DNA of 64,000 nucleotides from Emergencia timonensis (GTDB taxonomy: Bacteria; Bacillota; Clostridia; Peptostreptococcales; Anaerovoracaceae), in contig NZ_FLKM01000008.1 of assembly GCF_900086585.1 (NCBI RefSeq), positions 1,302,001 to 1,366,000 of the forward strand. The letters run 5' to 3'. Positions 27,218 through 39,044 of this stretch are shown here, piece by piece. The position numbers were made by a program, and so were the translations under genes. Every line of letters starts with the position of its first letter. Position 1 is the stretch's first letter. The notes beneath the pieces were generated by a model. The model saw only the letters and a program-made list of their open reading frames with translations. It was not told the origin of the DNA and ran no database searches.

Positions 27218-27886
27218 ATGAAAAATGCAAAGATATCCAATGCGGTAATTAAAAGGCTCCCGAGATATAGAAGATATCTGATCGAGCTGAGAAAAAAGGG
27301 AGTGGAGAAGATATCCTCCAAAGAGTTCAGTAATCTGATCGGATATACAGCATCCCAGATTAGACAGGACTTGAACAATTTTGGCGGATTTGGACAACAG
27401 GGCTACGGCTACAGCGTCGATGGCCTTTACGATGAGATCAGTGCGATCCTGGGACTGGATAAAGAATACAGAATGGTTATCATGGGTGCCGGAAATCTGG
27501 GACAGGCCATCGCCAAGTATACGCACTTTCATAAACAAGGTTTTAAGGTCTGCGGTGTATTTGAAATCAGCCCGAATTTGATCGGCAAGGATTTGGACGG
27601 CATCGAGATTATGGATTATGAGAACATCGTAGAGTACGTGGAGGAAGAAGAAATTGATATCGGCATCATCTGTGTCAATCAGAACAACGCACAGGAAGTT
27701 GCCGACAAACTGTCCTTTGCAGGGGTAAAGGGGATCTGGAACTTTGCTCCCACAGATATCGAAGTGCCAAAGCATGTAGCTCTGGAGAATGTACACTTAT
27801 CTGACAGCTTGCATTCGCTGGCATACCATATGAACGATATCCAGAAAAAGGATCAATCAAAAGAGAAGGCTAAGAAGGAAGAGTAG
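27218..27886 (+). CDS. rex: Redox-sensing transcriptional repressor Rex
   Basis: A 222-residue Rex protein. Winged helix in residues ~10-75 (ISNAVIKRLPRYRRYL and YTASQIRQDLNNFGGFGQQGYGY) and a Rossmann domain with IMGAGNLGQAIAKY for NADH. Rex represses fermentation and redox genes at low NADH/NAD+. The ATG follows AAGGTGGG. The gap 27143-27217 holds an ATGATAG / CTATCAT inverted repeat that could be regulatory but is not a Rex box by eye. Confidence 0.95.
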   Translation: MKNAKISNAVIKRLPRYRRYLIELRKKGVEKISSKEFSNLIGYTASQIRQDLNNFGGFGQQGYGYSVDGLYDEISAILGLDKEYRMVIMGAGNLGQAIAKYTHFHKQGFKVCGVFEISPNLIGKDLDGIEIMDYENIVEYVEEEEIDIGIICVNQNNAQEVADKLSFAGVKGIWNFAPTDIEVPKHVALENVHLSDSLHSLAYHMNDIQKKDQSKEKAKKEE

Positions 27887-27922
27887 GCGGCGACGGCTTG
27901 TAAGACAATGACGTTGCCGTAT

Positions 27923-27957
27923 AAAAAAATAAGGCTGTTTCAAAAGAAGCAGCCTTA
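27923..27957 (-). terminator. Terminator of the ferredoxin gene
   Basis: Minus-strand reading: AAGGCTGCTTC / GAAACAGCCTT arms with CTTTT loop, then a T run. It lies between the convergent rex and ferredoxin genes and could work in both directions. Confidence 0.8.
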
Positions 27958-27978
27958 TCATTTGGTAATAATGAAATA

Positions 27979-28149
27979 TTAAGCCTCAACTGGAGCATCG
28001 ACTGGGCAAGCACCAGCACAAGCGCCGCAATCAATGCATTTATCAGCATCGATTACATATGTACCGTCGCCCTCAGCGATAGCTTCAACTGGACATTCTG
28101 CTGCACAAGCTCCACAGCTGATGCAAGCGTCTGTAATTTTATAAGCCAT
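27979..28149 (-). CDS. 2[4Fe-4S] ferredoxin
   Basis: A 56-residue clostridial ferredoxin beginning [20 protein letters not shown]. It has eight cysteines in two CxxCxxCxxxCP sets, one per half, each holding a [4Fe-4S] cluster for low-potential electron transfer (e.g. with pyruvate:ferredoxin oxidoreductase or hydrogenase). AAAGGAGG precedes the start and a TATAAT box lies upstream on the minus strand. Two 12-bp palindromes, AAGACATGTCTT and GAATTCGAATTC, sit in its leader. Confidence 0.95.
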   Translation of the reverse strand: MAYKITDACISCGACAAECPVEAIAEGDGTYVIDADKCIDCGACAGACPVDAPVEA

Positions 28150-28219
28150 GATATATCCTCCTTTAAGACATGTCTTGAATTCGAATTCTATTATAGCAGA
28201 AGGGCGAGTATAAGTAAAG

Positions 28220-29044
28220 ATGAAAGTTTATACTTTGACGGGTAAAAGTGGTACTGGAAAGTCATACCAGGCCATCAACCTATGTAAGGAAAAAAACATA
28301 GTAAGCATCATTGACGACGGCTTATTTATCTACAAAAATCGAGTGGAAGCGGGAATATCCGCCAAGCGTCAGAAGACAATGGCAGGGGCCATCAAAACGG
28401 CGCTGTTCACCTTGGACGAGCATGCATCTTCAGTGGCAAAACGGATACAGGAGCTGAACCCATCGTCTCTGCTGATTATTGGAACCAGCGACCGTATGAC
28501 AGACAGAATCGTCGCGCGCCTGGAACTGCCGCAGGTCAGCGAGCGCATCTATATTGACGATATTACCACGCCAGAAGAGCGGGATATCGCTGATAAGCAG
28601 CGGCACATGCAGGGGAAGCATATCATTCCTGTTCCTACGCTGCAGCTGAAACGCGATTTTGCCGGATATTTTCTGGATCCTCTGCGTATCTTCCGCGGTC
28701 TGAACGTTGGCGGCAAAGCCCAGTTTTCTGAGAAAACAGTCGTCCGGCCGACTTTTAGTTATATGGGTGAGTTTTTTATTTCTGACACTGTATTGACAGA
28801 TATTGCCTCCTGCGTTGCAGGCGAAGTGAAGGGGGTTGTCGAAGTCATAAAAGTTTACGAGAATACGGCGCCAGATAATTTAGTGGTAGATGTTTCTATC
28901 ACCATTGGAGAGGGCAGCCCCCTTTGGGAGACTGCGATGGATTTTCAGCAGCGCTTGGCGGAGGTGATCGAGTATATGACGGCCTTTAATGTGGTTAAAG
29001 TGGACGTAGAAATCAGCGGCATCGCCAGAGGCATTTGGGGCTAA
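28220..29044 (+). CDS. P-loop / Asp23-Gls24 fusion protein
   Basis: A 274-residue two-domain protein. Residues ~5-20 ([14 protein letters not shown]) form a Walker A-type P-loop, and the following ~150 residues form a nucleotide-binding-like domain. The C-terminal ~100 residues, with [24 protein letters not shown] and a [10 protein letters not shown] strand, match the Asp23/Gls24 (envelope-associated stress) domain. Fusions of a P-loop domain to Asp23 are seen in Clostridia but their biochemistry is unclear. No neighbour suggests a pathway. There is a 16-bp A/T-rich region then ATG 28220. Confidence 0.75.
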   Translation: MKVYTLTGKSGTGKSYQAINLCKEKNIVSIIDDGLFIYKNRVEAGISAKRQKTMAGAIKTALFTLDEHASSVAKRIQELNPSSLLIIGTSDRMTDRIVARLELPQVSERIYIDDITTPEERDIADKQRHMQGKHIIPVPTLQLKRDFAGYFLDPLRIFRGLNVGGKAQFSEKTVVRPTFSYMGEFFISDTVLTDIASCVAGEVKGVVEVIKVYENTAPDNLVVDVSITIGEGSPLWETAMDFQQRLAEVIEYMTAFNVVKVDVEISGIARGIWG

Positions 29045-29140
29045 AGCAGATTGTGCAAAGCCCTTTCCAGATGCTGGTCTTTGCTGTAAGGATCGTCTTG
29101 TGGTAAGATAAGTAAAACTACATAGAAGGACGAACGAAGG

Positions 29141-29992
29141 ATGGATGAATATATTGTAAAAAATGTAAAGGACTTTCGCTTAGACCATGTCTTTGAATGC
29201 GGCCAATGTTTTCGATGGGAAAAGCAGGCCGACGGCTCTTACACCGGGACGGCGATGGATCGAGTGGTCAATATGCAGTTTGTCTGCGGCGATCGAGCCA
29301 GTGAGCCTGAGACAACAGGGGATTTGATTATCAAAAACTGCACGGAAGAAGATTTCCTGCAAATCTGGAAACCTTATCTGGATTTAGACAGAGACTATGG
29401 GGAGATAAAGAGGACCTTGACGGCTGATGATCTGGTGATGGGCGAAGCGGTGGCATGCGGCCAAGGGATTCGGATTTTAAAACAGGACCTCTGGGAGACC
29501 ATTGTTTCTTTTATCATATCGCAGAATAATAACATTCCTAGAATCAAAGGCTGTATTGAGAACTTGTCTCAGATGTTTGGACTGCCGGCAGGCGAATACG
29601 CGGGCCGGACCTATTACAGTCTGCCCGGACCGCAGAAGCTGGCAAGTCTGACGGCGGAGGACCTGGCGCCGGTCAGACTTGGCTACAGGACTAGATATTT
29701 GCTTGAGACAGCAAAGATGGTGTGTGAAAAGGGACTGCCGGAGGATGAAGTTCAGCTTTCGGCATTATGCGGCGTAGGTCCAAAGGTTGCGAACTGTATA
29801 CTCCTGTTTTCAATGGGCAAGTATGACAGCTTTCCCATCGATGTCTGGATGGCGAGGGTGATGAGTCAATTATATGGCATTGATGAAGGCGATCATAAGG
29901 GGATGTGTACTTATGCCCAGGAACACTTTGGCCAACTGGGAGGTTTTGCTCAGCAATATCTCTTCTATTATATTAGGGAAAAAAATAGATGA
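29141..29992 (+). CDS. 8-oxoguanine DNA glycosylase/AP lyase, OGG type
   Basis: A 283-residue base-excision glycosylase. The N-terminal OGG domain opens YIVKNVKDFRLDHVFECGQCFRW, then the HhH-GPD domain: SQNNNIPRIKGCIENL, and CGVGPKVANCILLFSMGKYDSFPIDVWMARVM, which holds the helix-hairpin-helix, the catalytic Lys and the essential Asp. It excises oxidised purines, probably 8-oxoguanine. It is monocistronic. The start ATG has weak upstream pairing (GAAGG). Confidence 0.9.
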   Translation: MDEYIVKNVKDFRLDHVFECGQCFRWEKQADGSYTGTAMDRVVNMQFVCGDRASEPETTGDLIIKNCTEEDFLQIWKPYLDLDRDYGEIKRTLTADDLVMGEAVACGQGIRILKQDLWETIVSFIISQNNNIPRIKGCIENLSQMFGLPAGEYAGRTYYSLPGPQKLASLTAEDLAPVRLGYRTRYLLETAKMVCEKGLPEDEVQLSALCGVGPKVANCILLFSMGKYDSFPIDVWMARVMSQLYGIDEGDHKGMCTYAQEHFGQLGGFAQQYLFYYIREKNR

Positions 29993-30075
29993 AACGTGTC
30001 GAAAGCTGTAGGCAGTGAATAGGGCAGGGGAGAAGAGGGGAGACTCTTTATGGGGAAAAAGAAGGCAGAAGTAAG

Positions 30076-30104
30076 GCAGTCTGGATTTTAGACTGCTTTT
30101 TTTA
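30076..30104 (+). terminator. Terminator downstream of the glycosylase gene
   Basis: Arms GCAGTCT / AGACTGC with a 7-base loop and a run of seven or more T. Confidence 0.85.
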
Positions 30105-30145
30105 AAACATAAAGAAAATTTCACATAAAAATTTGCAAAAAAATA

Positions 30146-30212
30146 TTGACATCAGAGCAAGAAAGACCTACAATAAAGAAGATGATTAGCACTCGAATTA
30201 ATTGAGTGCTAA
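30146..30212 (+). promoter_or_regulatory. groESL promoter with CIRCE operator (HrcA site)
   Basis: TTGACA (30146-30151) and TACAAT (30169-30174) with a 17-base spacer are followed by a perfect CIRCE: TTAGCACTC-N9-GAGTGCTAA (30186-30212). HrcA binds CIRCE and represses chaperone genes until heat stress. Confidence 0.97.
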
Positions 30213-30291
30213 CAAATCGACACGAAAGATGTGTCAGAACGCAAAAAAAACAGTACATAATAATATCAACATAAACTAGGAGGTAGAGAAA

Positions 30292-30570
30292 ATGAGTTTT
30301 GGAATCAAGCCACTTGGCAGCAGAGTTGTGATTAAGAAATTAGAAGCTGAAGAAAAGACAGAAGGCGGTATCATCCTTGCGAGCGCAGCAAAGGAAAAAC
30401 CACAGACAGCCGAAGTCGTAGCAGTAGGTCCTGGAACAAAGGACGAAGTGATGGAACTTTCTGCAGGGGACAAAGTTGTATTTTCTAAATACGCAGGAAC
30501 AGAGATCAAATATAATGGTGAAGAATACACAATTATGAGCCAGGGCGATATACTGGCAATCGTAGAATAA
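30292..30570 (+). CDS. groES: Co-chaperonin GroES
   Basis: A 92-residue chaperonin-10. It starts FGIKPLGSRVVIKKLEAEEKTEGGIILA, with the mobile loop in the TEGGIIL region, and ends GDILAIVE. It caps GroEL for protein folding. AGGAGG lies 8 bases upstream; groEL follows 22 bp later. Confidence 0.97.
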   Translation: MSFGIKPLGSRVVIKKLEAEEKTEGGIILASAAKEKPQTAEVVAVGPGTKDEVMELSAGDKVVFSKYAGTEIKYNGEEYTIMSQGDILAIVE

Positions 30571-30589
30571 TTAATCAGGGAGGTAATGA

Positions 30590-32239
<1,650 letters not shown>

Positions 32240-32272
32240 GTTAGAATTCCATAAAAACCGCAAGATTCATAG

Positions 32273-32307
32273 GGGAAACTGCTAGTGACGGCAGTTTCCT
32301 CTTTTTA
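32273..32307 (+). terminator. groESL terminator
   Basis: Arms GGAAACTGC / GCAGTTTCC around TAGTGACG, then CTCTTTTT, ~33 bases after the stop. Confidence 0.9.
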
Positions 32308-32310
32308 TTA

Positions 32311-32381
32311 TGCAGGAAATATCGATAAAATCGATATTGACGCAATATGAAAGAACGTACTTGGCGAAGCGTCAACCCTTG
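32311..32381. repeat. Copy B of the dispersed intergenic repeat
   Basis: GCAGGAAATATCG with a CGATAAAATCGATA hairpin is followed by TGACGC .. GCGTCA arms and GTACTTGGCGAAGCGTCAACCC. The opening and GCGAAGCGTC block match copy A (~8851-9015) with a few differences. Both lie right after transcription terminators. Confidence 0.45.
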
Positions 32382-32477
32382 TGAAAAGGTGTTAAGCCGT
32401 TTTCGACTGAATAATACATTGCGTTCTGTTACAATCAAGAGTAATATGAAGGTAGAATCTTTGACAGGAGAAAAAAT

Positions 32478-35400
32478 ATGGATTGGAAAAGTGCGGCTCC
32501 GATATTAGACAATCTGCCGGGAGGCATTGGACTATTCTGCTACGACGGGATAGGCTTTTCTCCTGTGTATATCAGTCAGCAGCTGCTGAAGACAGTGAAG
32601 TGCAGTGACTTGACTGAGCTGGAACAGCTGGTTCACCATGAGGACGTTTTTCAGCTGCGCGGCAAAGCAGAGGCCCTTTTGCAGCAGCAAGAACCGCTGA
32701 TACACGATTTTCGCCTTCTTGATCGAACAAGCGGCGAGTATTTTTGGCTGCGGTTGAAAGCGAATTCCCAGGCTAATGAAGGAAGCGGGCAGATTATCTA
32801 TGCAGAGGTCACGGACATAGACGCCGAAAAGAAGGCGGAGACCATGCTGACACTGACGGAGAAAACCCTATTTTCTGTCATTGAAGAATCTGGCGTCCAA
32901 TTTTGGGAATATGACATCAAACATGACAGGGCCTACCTCGGACTTAAATCGCGAAAAGACTATAAAATAGAAGGAATAATTGAAAATTTCCCTGCATCGT
33001 GGATAGAAACAGGATACGTACATCCGGACGATGTGGCAGAATATCTCAATATGATGGCCAGATTGAAAAGAGACGCCGGCAGTGTCTGCTTTGATGCGAG
33101 AATCTGGAATCCCAACCTAGAAGGTTATGAGTGGAAGAAGATTCATTATACCGCGATTGCAGACGAAAATGGACAACCGGCCAAAGCCTTGGCCATAGCG
33201 GTCGACATTCATGATTTTAAACACAGTGAAGAGACGCTGCAGGCGGTCATGGAACAGATGGGCATTACATCATGGGAATATGATATTAACAACAGAACGA
33301 TTGTTTGCAATGGAGGCTGCGCAAAGACTTTTGATGAGAATGATCTCATTGTCAAAAATATTCCCGAAGCACTTCTGGACAAGAGAGACGTGCATCAGGA
33401 CGATGCAGATATATTGATGGATGGCTATCAGAAATTGTTTGATGGAGAGAGTCAAGTGAAATTTCAGTGCAGATATTGGGTTTCACGGATCGCACAGTAC
33501 AAATGGTTTGAAACGGCATACACTGTGATTAGGGACGAAGGCGGAAGCTTTCTGCGGGCTATAGGCACGGCGCGGGATATCGAAAAACAAAAACGAGCTG
33601 AGGAACAGTATCAAGACCAGTTAAAGTTTATGAACGACGTCTCAGACGAGACTTTGATTGCCAAAGGCAGACACAACATTTCAAAAAACAAAGTGGAATT
33701 TTCTGTAGAACGCAGTTCTTATGCAATACCTGGCATGGAAGGCGAGGCCTATGATCAGTTTATCGAGAAGCTGATCAGACAGCCTTTGAGAGCGCATAAG
33801 CGTGAAGAACTTTCCCGCATTTTGTCCCGCAGACAGTTGATTGACTGCTTTGAAAAAGGAAGCAATCACTTTTCTGTTACGTATCAACGGAAGACGAAAG
33901 ACGGTAAGCTGATCTGGGTGGAGACCACCTTAAGAACTTTCTTGCAGCCAGGCAGTGAAGATATCATCTGCTTTGCTTATACCTATGATCGAACTGATAG
34001 CGTGCTGCAGCAGCAGATTGTCAATCGTGTCGCTGACATGGAATATGATTTTCTCGCCATATTAGAGGTAGAATCTGAATCCTTTCGGCTGGTCACAGTA
34101 AATGGCAAGGCAGAAACGCAGAAAATGTCAAAGAAGATGCATTCTTTTGAGAGCTACAAACAAGACCTCAAGAAAAGCGTTTTGCCTGAACAACAGCAGC
34201 AGGTTATTGCGAATTTGGATTTTAGCTGCATTATTGATAGGCTGAGGGATTCTGATACATATTTCTTTATGTTCTCTTTTATTGAAAACGGCGAGTTAAG
34301 AAGGAAAAAGCTGCAATTTGCCTATTTAGATGAAAGCAAGGATCTTATTATGTTTACCCGCTCCGATATGACGGATGTTTACGAAAATGAACAGGCACAA
34401 CTGCGACGCATAGCGACAGCCTTGAGAGAAGCAGAAGAAGCCAATCACGCGAAAACCGACTTTTTATCGAGAGTCAGCCACGATTTGCGGACGCCGATGA
34501 ACGCTATTTTGGGCCTCTCTAATCTGGGACTGGAAACTGACGACGTGGCAGAGCTGAAGGGTTATATGGAAAAAATACAGTCCTCTGGTCAATACCTCTT
34601 GAGCTTGATTAACGACACGCTGGACGTCAACAGAATTGAGAGCGATCGATTGGAAGCACACCAATCGAAAATGAATAATTTGACATTAATTGAGCCAGTC
34701 GTATCTACTGGCAAGATTTTGGCAAAAGAAAAAGAAGTGCGTTTTGTTGTGGATCTCAGCGGAATGACTGCGGGCATGATAAAAGGAGATATCATCAATA
34801 TCAGACGAATCTTGAACAATCTGGTTTCCAATGCCATTAAGTTTACTGATCCGGGCGGAACGGTGGAATTGAAGGTTGAAGAAGGACCCTCCAACAATTT
34901 GCGGCAGAGGGAGTCGATGCTGTATTGCTTCACCGTAACGGATAATGGAATCGGGATGAGCAAATCTTTTATGAAAAGCATGTATGAACCTTTCGCACAA
35001 GAAAACGAAGCTTCCTATATGGAGAAGGGATCTGGACTTGGACTGACGATTGTCAAGAAACTAGTCGAATTACTCGGCGGTGAGATTGAGGTAAAGAGCG
35101 CCTTAGGCAAAGGGACTGTCTTTAAAATTTATCTGAGTCTGGAGAAACGTGAAACCAGTGCAGAAGAAAAAGAGGAACGGTTTGCTGAAGCTTCGATGGA
35201 AGTGCTGTACGGGAAACAGATTCTCGTCTGTGAAGATCATCCACTAAACACCCTGGTGGTGAAGAAGCTCCTTTCCAAAGTCGGCTGCACTGTAACCACT
35301 GCAGAAAACGGTCAGCTGGGGCTGGATATTTTCAGGCACTCACCGCCTGAAACCTTCGCTGCGATTCTGATGGACATTCGCATGCCTGTGATGGATGGGT

Positions 35401-35582
35401 TAGAAGCGGCTAGACAGATTCGTCTGTTAGATGAGGATGTTCCTATCATCGCACTTTCCGCCAACGCCTACGATGTAGATGAAGAAAAGTCGGCAGAAGC
35501 AGGTATGAATGCCCATTTATCCAAGCCGATTGAACCGCAGCTATTGTATGAAACCCTACTAAAATATGTAAATTTTCGGTAA
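32478..35582 (+). CDS. Multi-PAS hybrid histidine kinase with C-terminal receiver
   Basis: A 1034-residue cytosolic sensor with no membrane segment. The N-terminal ~600 residues contain repeated PAS/PAC-like modules (WEYDI strands, and the IYAEVTDIDAEKKAE / ALAIAVDIHDFKHSE / IGTARDIEKQKRAE linkers mark PAC ends). HisKA phosphoacceptor His668 in RVSHDLRTPMNAI, then N-box NNLVSNAIKFTDPGG, and G-boxes NGIGMS and KGSGLGLTIVKKL. The receiver (from ~910) has VCEDHPLNTLVV and the phosphoacceptor Asp966 in AILMDIRMP. It therefore autophosphorylates and passes the phosphate internally. The signal and output partner are unknown; no response-regulator gene adjoins. Confidence 0.92.
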   Translation: MDWKSAAPILDNLPGGIGLFCYDGIGFSPVYISQQLLKTVKCSDLTELEQLVHHEDVFQLRGKAEALLQQQEPLIHDFRLLDRTSGEYFWLRLKANSQANEGSGQIIYAEVTDIDAEKKAETMLTLTEKTLFSVIEESGVQFWEYDIKHDRAYLGLKSRKDYKIEGIIENFPASWIETGYVHPDDVAEYLNMMARLKRDAGSVCFDARIWNPNLEGYEWKKIHYTAIADENGQPAKALAIAVDIHDFKHSEETLQAVMEQMGITSWEYDINNRTIVCNGGCAKTFDENDLIVKNIPEALLDKRDVHQDDADILMDGYQKLFDGESQVKFQCRYWVSRIAQYKWFETAYTVIRDEGGSFLRAIGTARDIEKQKRAEEQYQDQLKFMNDVSDETLIAKGRHNISKNKVEFSVERSSYAIPGMEGEAYDQFIEKLIRQPLRAHKREELSRILSRRQLIDCFEKGSNHFSVTYQRKTKDGKLIWVETTLRTFLQPGSEDIICFAYTYDRTDSVLQQQIVNRVADMEYDFLAILEVESESFRLVTVNGKAETQKMSKKMHSFESYKQDLKKSVLPEQQQQVIANLDFSCIIDRLRDSDTYFFMFSFIENGELRRKKLQFAYLDESKDLIMFTRSDMTDVYENEQAQLRRIATALREAEEANHAKTDFLSRVSHDLRTPMNAILGLSNLGLETDDVAELKGYMEKIQSSGQYLLSLINDTLDVNRIESDRLEAHQSKMNNLTLIEPVVSTGKILAKEKEVRFVVDLSGMTAGMIKGDIINIRRILNNLVSNAIKFTDPGGTVELKVEEGPSNNLRQRESMLYCFTVTDNGIGMSKSFMKSMYEPFAQENEASYMEKGSGLGLTIVKKLVELLGGEIEVKSALGKGTVFKIYLSLEKRETSAEEKEERFAEASMEVLYGKQILVCEDHPLNTLVVKKLLSKVGCTVTTAENGQLGLDIFRHSPPETFAAILMDIRMPVMDGLEAARQIRLLDEDVPIIALSANAYDVDEEKSAEAGMNAHLSKPIEPQLLYETLLKYVNFR

Positions 35583-36048
35583 CAATTGGGTTTAGTACCA
35601 AGAAAATTGCCGTATTGACACCTCCGTTTCGGCCGTACAAGCAATGGCTGCATCCCCGCAGAATGGGTATTTTCAGACGTTTTTCGACTTTTAACGAGAA
35701 ACCGTCTGCAGGACTGGATTAACAAAAAATATCGCCAACCCATAATTTGCTATTGGAAAAGCAGTTGTTTTATGGTATAATGTGAACAAATGAAATACAA
35801 GTGCATAATGATGCATGGCCAAACCGGTCCAGATTGTGTACTAGCATTGATACATAAGGCTTTCAAGGTATTTAAAAAAACCAAATTATGGGATATTTTT
35901 ATCCCTAAAATGTAAAAAATGCTTGCCAAGTTGGGTTGATTTAGGTTATACTCATTGTGAACTATCATTTCATTTGTAAGTTTTGTGCAAAAACGCGCAT
36001 AACTATAATCTTACAAAACGTACAAAAAAAGAGGGAGGAATTCTTAAA
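35583..36048 (+). promoter_or_regulatory. Intergenic region and promoter of the Ala/Lys-rich secreted protein
   Basis: 466 bp without a convincing gene. A GGGATA-TTTT-TATCCC hairpin is at ~35891-35906. Just after it TTGCCA (35923-35928) and a TTATAC/TATACT box ~17-18 bases further form a plausible promoter, then GAGGGAGG precedes ATG 36049. No riboswitch was recognised. Confidence 0.55.
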
Positions 36049-38661
36049 ATGAAGAAATTTTTAACAGTGCTTCTTGCATTGTCAGTTGTCTTCACTTACA
36101 CAGTTGGTACTGCGTTTGCGGCTGAGCCTACATATGCTCAGAGATTAGCCCAGGCACACGAAGCTGTTCTAAGTTCATTGGGGACAAATTATGATAGCAT
36201 GGTTAAGACTCTTGCTGACAAGACTGTTGATACAGACTATAATGTAAGCAAGGCTGCATGGACCAAAGCTGCTGCTGATGTAAAAACAGCACAGGAAGAA
36301 TTGATCGGTAACAGAGTTAAGGAGCTGGCTGCTTTGTCTGCTGATGCAAGTTACAAAGATTTGTCAGCCATCGAACTGAGTGATGCAATTCTGGCAGCTG
36401 CTGATTCTACAGTAACCAGCACTCAGCCTACAATCAAGGTATCTGAACTGGCAGGTGCAATTGATGAAGACACTGCTGCAAGGTATCAGTTTGATCTTGA
36501 TAAGGCAGAGTTCTTAAAGAACATCAACACCGTTAACCTTAACGCTTATTCAACTACAACACCAAAAGATGCCACATCATATTATGATCAGGCTAAAAAG
36601 GTTGTAGACGATTTGATTGCTGCAGTTAATGCTGCTGCTGTTGCTTCAACGGCAGATGCTGCTGCTGTAAATTCAGCTTATAAAGGCTTAAAAACAACAG
36701 TAACAGATGCTACAACAGGTATTAAAGAAAGCACAGTGGAAGGCGTATATGTTCTTACATCCACTACAATCTTAACGATTGACCAGGAAGCAGGTCAGGC
36801 TACTACGTTAGAAGCTGCAAAAGCTGCATTAAAAGCTGCAGTAGCAAAAGAAGCTGCCGCTTATGTAGCAGCAGAGATTGCAAAACCTGACTATAACATG
36901 ACTGAGATTAACAAAGTGAAAGATGCTTTTACTACCGCAGAACTGTATAAAATCGATGCCCTTGAAAAACTAAGTGATGCACAATTATATACAGTTGAAC
37001 CTATCTCATCAGCGATTGCAGCAAACGTTGTTAAAGTTGTAAATGCTGTTGCTGATTTAAATCAGTACGCTGCAAAGTATAAAGCTGAAAAAGATGCTAG
37101 TGGAAACGTTATCAGAGATGCTGAAAAAGTAGATGCCGAAGTGAAGAAGGCTACTAAAACTGCTTATGCAGATTTAACGTCTGATGCCTATAAAGCTGCA
37201 ATTTCTACTGCAGAAGGTAATATCAAAGATAACTGCAACCTTGCTACATTAGATGCAGATAAGGTTGGAACCGCTAAAGCAACTGTAGAAAAAATTCGCA
37301 AAGAAGCTACTGATGCTTACTATGATTTGGAGTTAGCTAAAGTCAATGCAAAGCTGGATGAGCTGATTGCAAAGATTGATGCTGCTAAGACTGATGCTGA
37401 ACTGGCTAAAGTTACAATTCCAGCAGATCTTGCTGCTGCACAGGCAGCTGGCGCAGTTCTGTATGGAATTAACACCCAGACTCAGGTAAAAGCGTTGTAT
37501 GATGCAGCATTAAAGACTGAATTTGATGCTTTAACTGGCAAACTTACAAAATACGCTGATCTGCTAAACTCTGGTTTAACTGGTGATGCTGTAAAAGACT
37601 TCACTAATTATGACGCAACTTATTGGAAAGATTTCTGTGGTGAAAACGGTGCAAGAACTGCTGCCGAAGTCACTGCTCTATATGACAAGGCAAAATCTGT
37701 ATTAGATGCTGTTAAGAGCAAAACAGATGTTAAAGCTGAAAGAAAAACAGTTGAAGATAAGATCAAAGCCCTTCCTACAACTATCACAGCTGCAGATGCT
37801 GTAGTCGTTGAAGATGCATGGAATGCAATGAATGCATATCTAAAGAACAATAACATTAAGGCTGTTGATAATGACGTTACTAACGCTTATCTGTTGACTA
37901 ACGCTATTACAGATCTTTATAACGCAGAAGTGAAGGCTGTATCTGATGCAGTCAAAGCATTACCAAAAACAATTACTGCTGCTGATAAAGATGCATTGAA
38001 AACAATTGTAGGAATGATTAAAGCAATCAACGATAAGAGAGATCTTGGTAAGATTTTTGAAACTAAAGGAGAAGTCAAAGCGTCATCATTCACTCCTAAC
38101 GTAGAAACAAAGCTTGCAGATATTAGAGCGGAAGAGTTGAAAGCTGTCAAAGCTGCTATTAATGCACTTCCTCTTAATATCACAAAAGAGGATAAAGATG
38201 CTGTAGAGGCTGCAAGAAAATTGTATGATGCATATATTGCAGAATACACTGATTATGCAGCCGGCGATAAACCTGCAACTACTGAGTTAAATGTTGTTGC
38301 CAAAGATTTATTCAAAGCTGAAGCAGCGTTAAAGGTTGTACAGGACGAGTATAACGAATACCTGAAGAATGGTGTGAAAATGACTACAGCGAAAGCATGG
38401 TCAAAGGCATACAAAGGTAGAACAAGGGTTTCATGGAAGAAGTCAGCAGGATTTAAGGTTGATGGATACCAGGTATACAGATCAACTAAAAAGACTACAG
38501 GATACTCTTACATGGGTAAGACTACAAAGACTTACATGGACAACAAGAAGAACCTGAAGAAGGGTACTAAATACTACTACAAGGTTCGCGGTTACAGAAC
38601 CATTGATGGTGAAAAAGTTTACACTCAGTGGTCAACGCTAGCAATTAGAACTGCTAAATAA
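36049..38661 (+). CDS. Ala/Lys-rich helical secreted protein with Fn3-like C-terminus
   Basis: An 870-residue exported protein. The signal peptide ends near AFAAEP (residues ~1-25); the mature part is rich in Ala, Lys, Asp and Thr and mostly helical. Near-repeats of ~80 residues in the second half share a core of the form (I/V)xALPxxITxxD (for example [42 protein letters not shown]). The last ~88 residues ([17 protein letters not shown] .. [15 protein letters not shown]) are a fibronectin-III-like module closely matching the C-terminus of the riboswitch-controlled protein at 9187-11988. Codon use is strongly A/T-ending, fitting high expression. Start ATG 36049 follows GGGAGG; an upstream in-frame ATG lacks one. 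Confidence 0.8.
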   Translation: MKKFLTVLLALSVVFTYTVGTAFAAEPTYAQRLAQAHEAVLSSLGTNYDSMVKTLADKTVDTDYNVSKAAWTKAAADVKTAQEELIGNRVKELAALSADASYKDLSAIELSDAILAAADSTVTSTQPTIKVSELAGAIDEDTAARYQFDLDKAEFLKNINTVNLNAYSTTTPKDATSYYDQAKKVVDDLIAAVNAAAVASTADAAAVNSAYKGLKTTVTDATTGIKESTVEGVYVLTSTTILTIDQEAGQATTLEAAKAALKAAVAKEAAAYVAAEIAKPDYNMTEINKVKDAFTTAELYKIDALEKLSDAQLYTVEPISSAIAANVVKVVNAVADLNQYAAKYKAEKDASGNVIRDAEKVDAEVKKATKTAYADLTSDAYKAAISTAEGNIKDNCNLATLDADKVGTAKATVEKIRKEATDAYYDLELAKVNAKLDELIAKIDAAKTDAELAKVTIPADLAAAQAAGAVLYGINTQTQVKALYDAALKTEFDALTGKLTKYADLLNSGLTGDAVKDFTNYDATYWKDFCGENGARTAAEVTALYDKAKSVLDAVKSKTDVKAERKTVEDKIKALPTTITAADAVVVEDAWNAMNAYLKNNNIKAVDNDVTNAYLLTNAITDLYNAEVKAVSDAVKALPKTITAADKDALKTIVGMIKAINDKRDLGKIFETKGEVKASSFTPNVETKLADIRAEELKAVKAAINALPLNITKEDKDAVEAARKLYDAYIAEYTDYAAGDKPATTELNVVAKDLFKAEAALKVVQDEYNEYLKNGVKMTTAKAWSKAYKGRTRVSWKKSAGFKVDGYQVYRSTKKTTGYSYMGKTTKTYMDNKKNLKKGTKYYYKVRGYRTIDGEKVYTQWSTLAIRTAK

Positions 38662-38687
38662 TGTGAACTAAAATACTCAAAACTTAG

Positions 38688-38716
38688 AAGGCCGGAATTC
38701 CGGCCTTCTTTTTTAT
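38688..38716 (+). terminator. Terminator of the Ala/Lys-rich protein gene
   Basis: The perfect 20-base palindrome AAGGCCGGAATTCCGGCCTT is followed by CTTTTTTATT. It is the last chromosomal feature before the conjugative element. Confidence 0.92.
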
Positions 38717-38775
38717 TCTAATTTAATCACAGTAATGTAAATATTTGTTTTTTTGAGATAAAAACACAATAAAAA

Positions 38776-38785
38776 TCTGATTATC
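38776..38785. repeat. Left terminal inverted repeat of the element
   Basis: TCTGATTATC, the reverse complement of GATAATCAGA at 62803-62812. It marks the approximate left end. Confidence 0.6.
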
Positions 38786-38833
38786 CGCTAAAACACAGTA
38801 TCTATCAGCATTTTCAAGGAAACAAACACATCA

Positions 38834-38854
38834 ATTTACTACTTATTTACTACT
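38834..38854 (+). repeat. Left Int arm-type sites (DR-2-like)
   Basis: Two copies of ATTTACTACT at an 11-base pitch (38834-38843 and 38845-38854). The same pair, in the same orientation and pitch, is at 62667-62687; Tn916 Int's N-terminal domain binds such DR-2 repeats near each end. Confidence 0.75.
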
Positions 38855-38954
38855 AACGAATGAGCCTTGATACGCAAGTTTTCCTAGATATGCAAAGATA
38901 TGGTACAACACATCAGTATTGAAACAAGAAAAAATTGAATAACTTATAGACTAT

Positions 38955-39008
38955 GGAACGCCTAACATGACGTTCCTTTTCTATTTCCAGCCGTTCTTAT
39001 TGGACGGC
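38955..39008 (+). terminator. Tandem leader hairpins before the adhesin gene
   Basis: GGAACG..CGTTCC with TTTTCTATTT, and GCCGTTC..GGACGGC with a T-rich tail, lie in the 5' leader of the adhesin gene. A similar hairpin-TTTTCTATTT is before the TcpE gene (49385-49413). They may attenuate transcription. Confidence 0.5.
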
Positions 39009-39044
39009 TATTTTATTACCCAAAATGAAAGGAGCATTAGATTT

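Noticed and set aside
35820..35940. A possible second riboswitch before 36049
   Set aside because: It has only a GGGATA hairpin; the GEMM and other conserved cores are missing.
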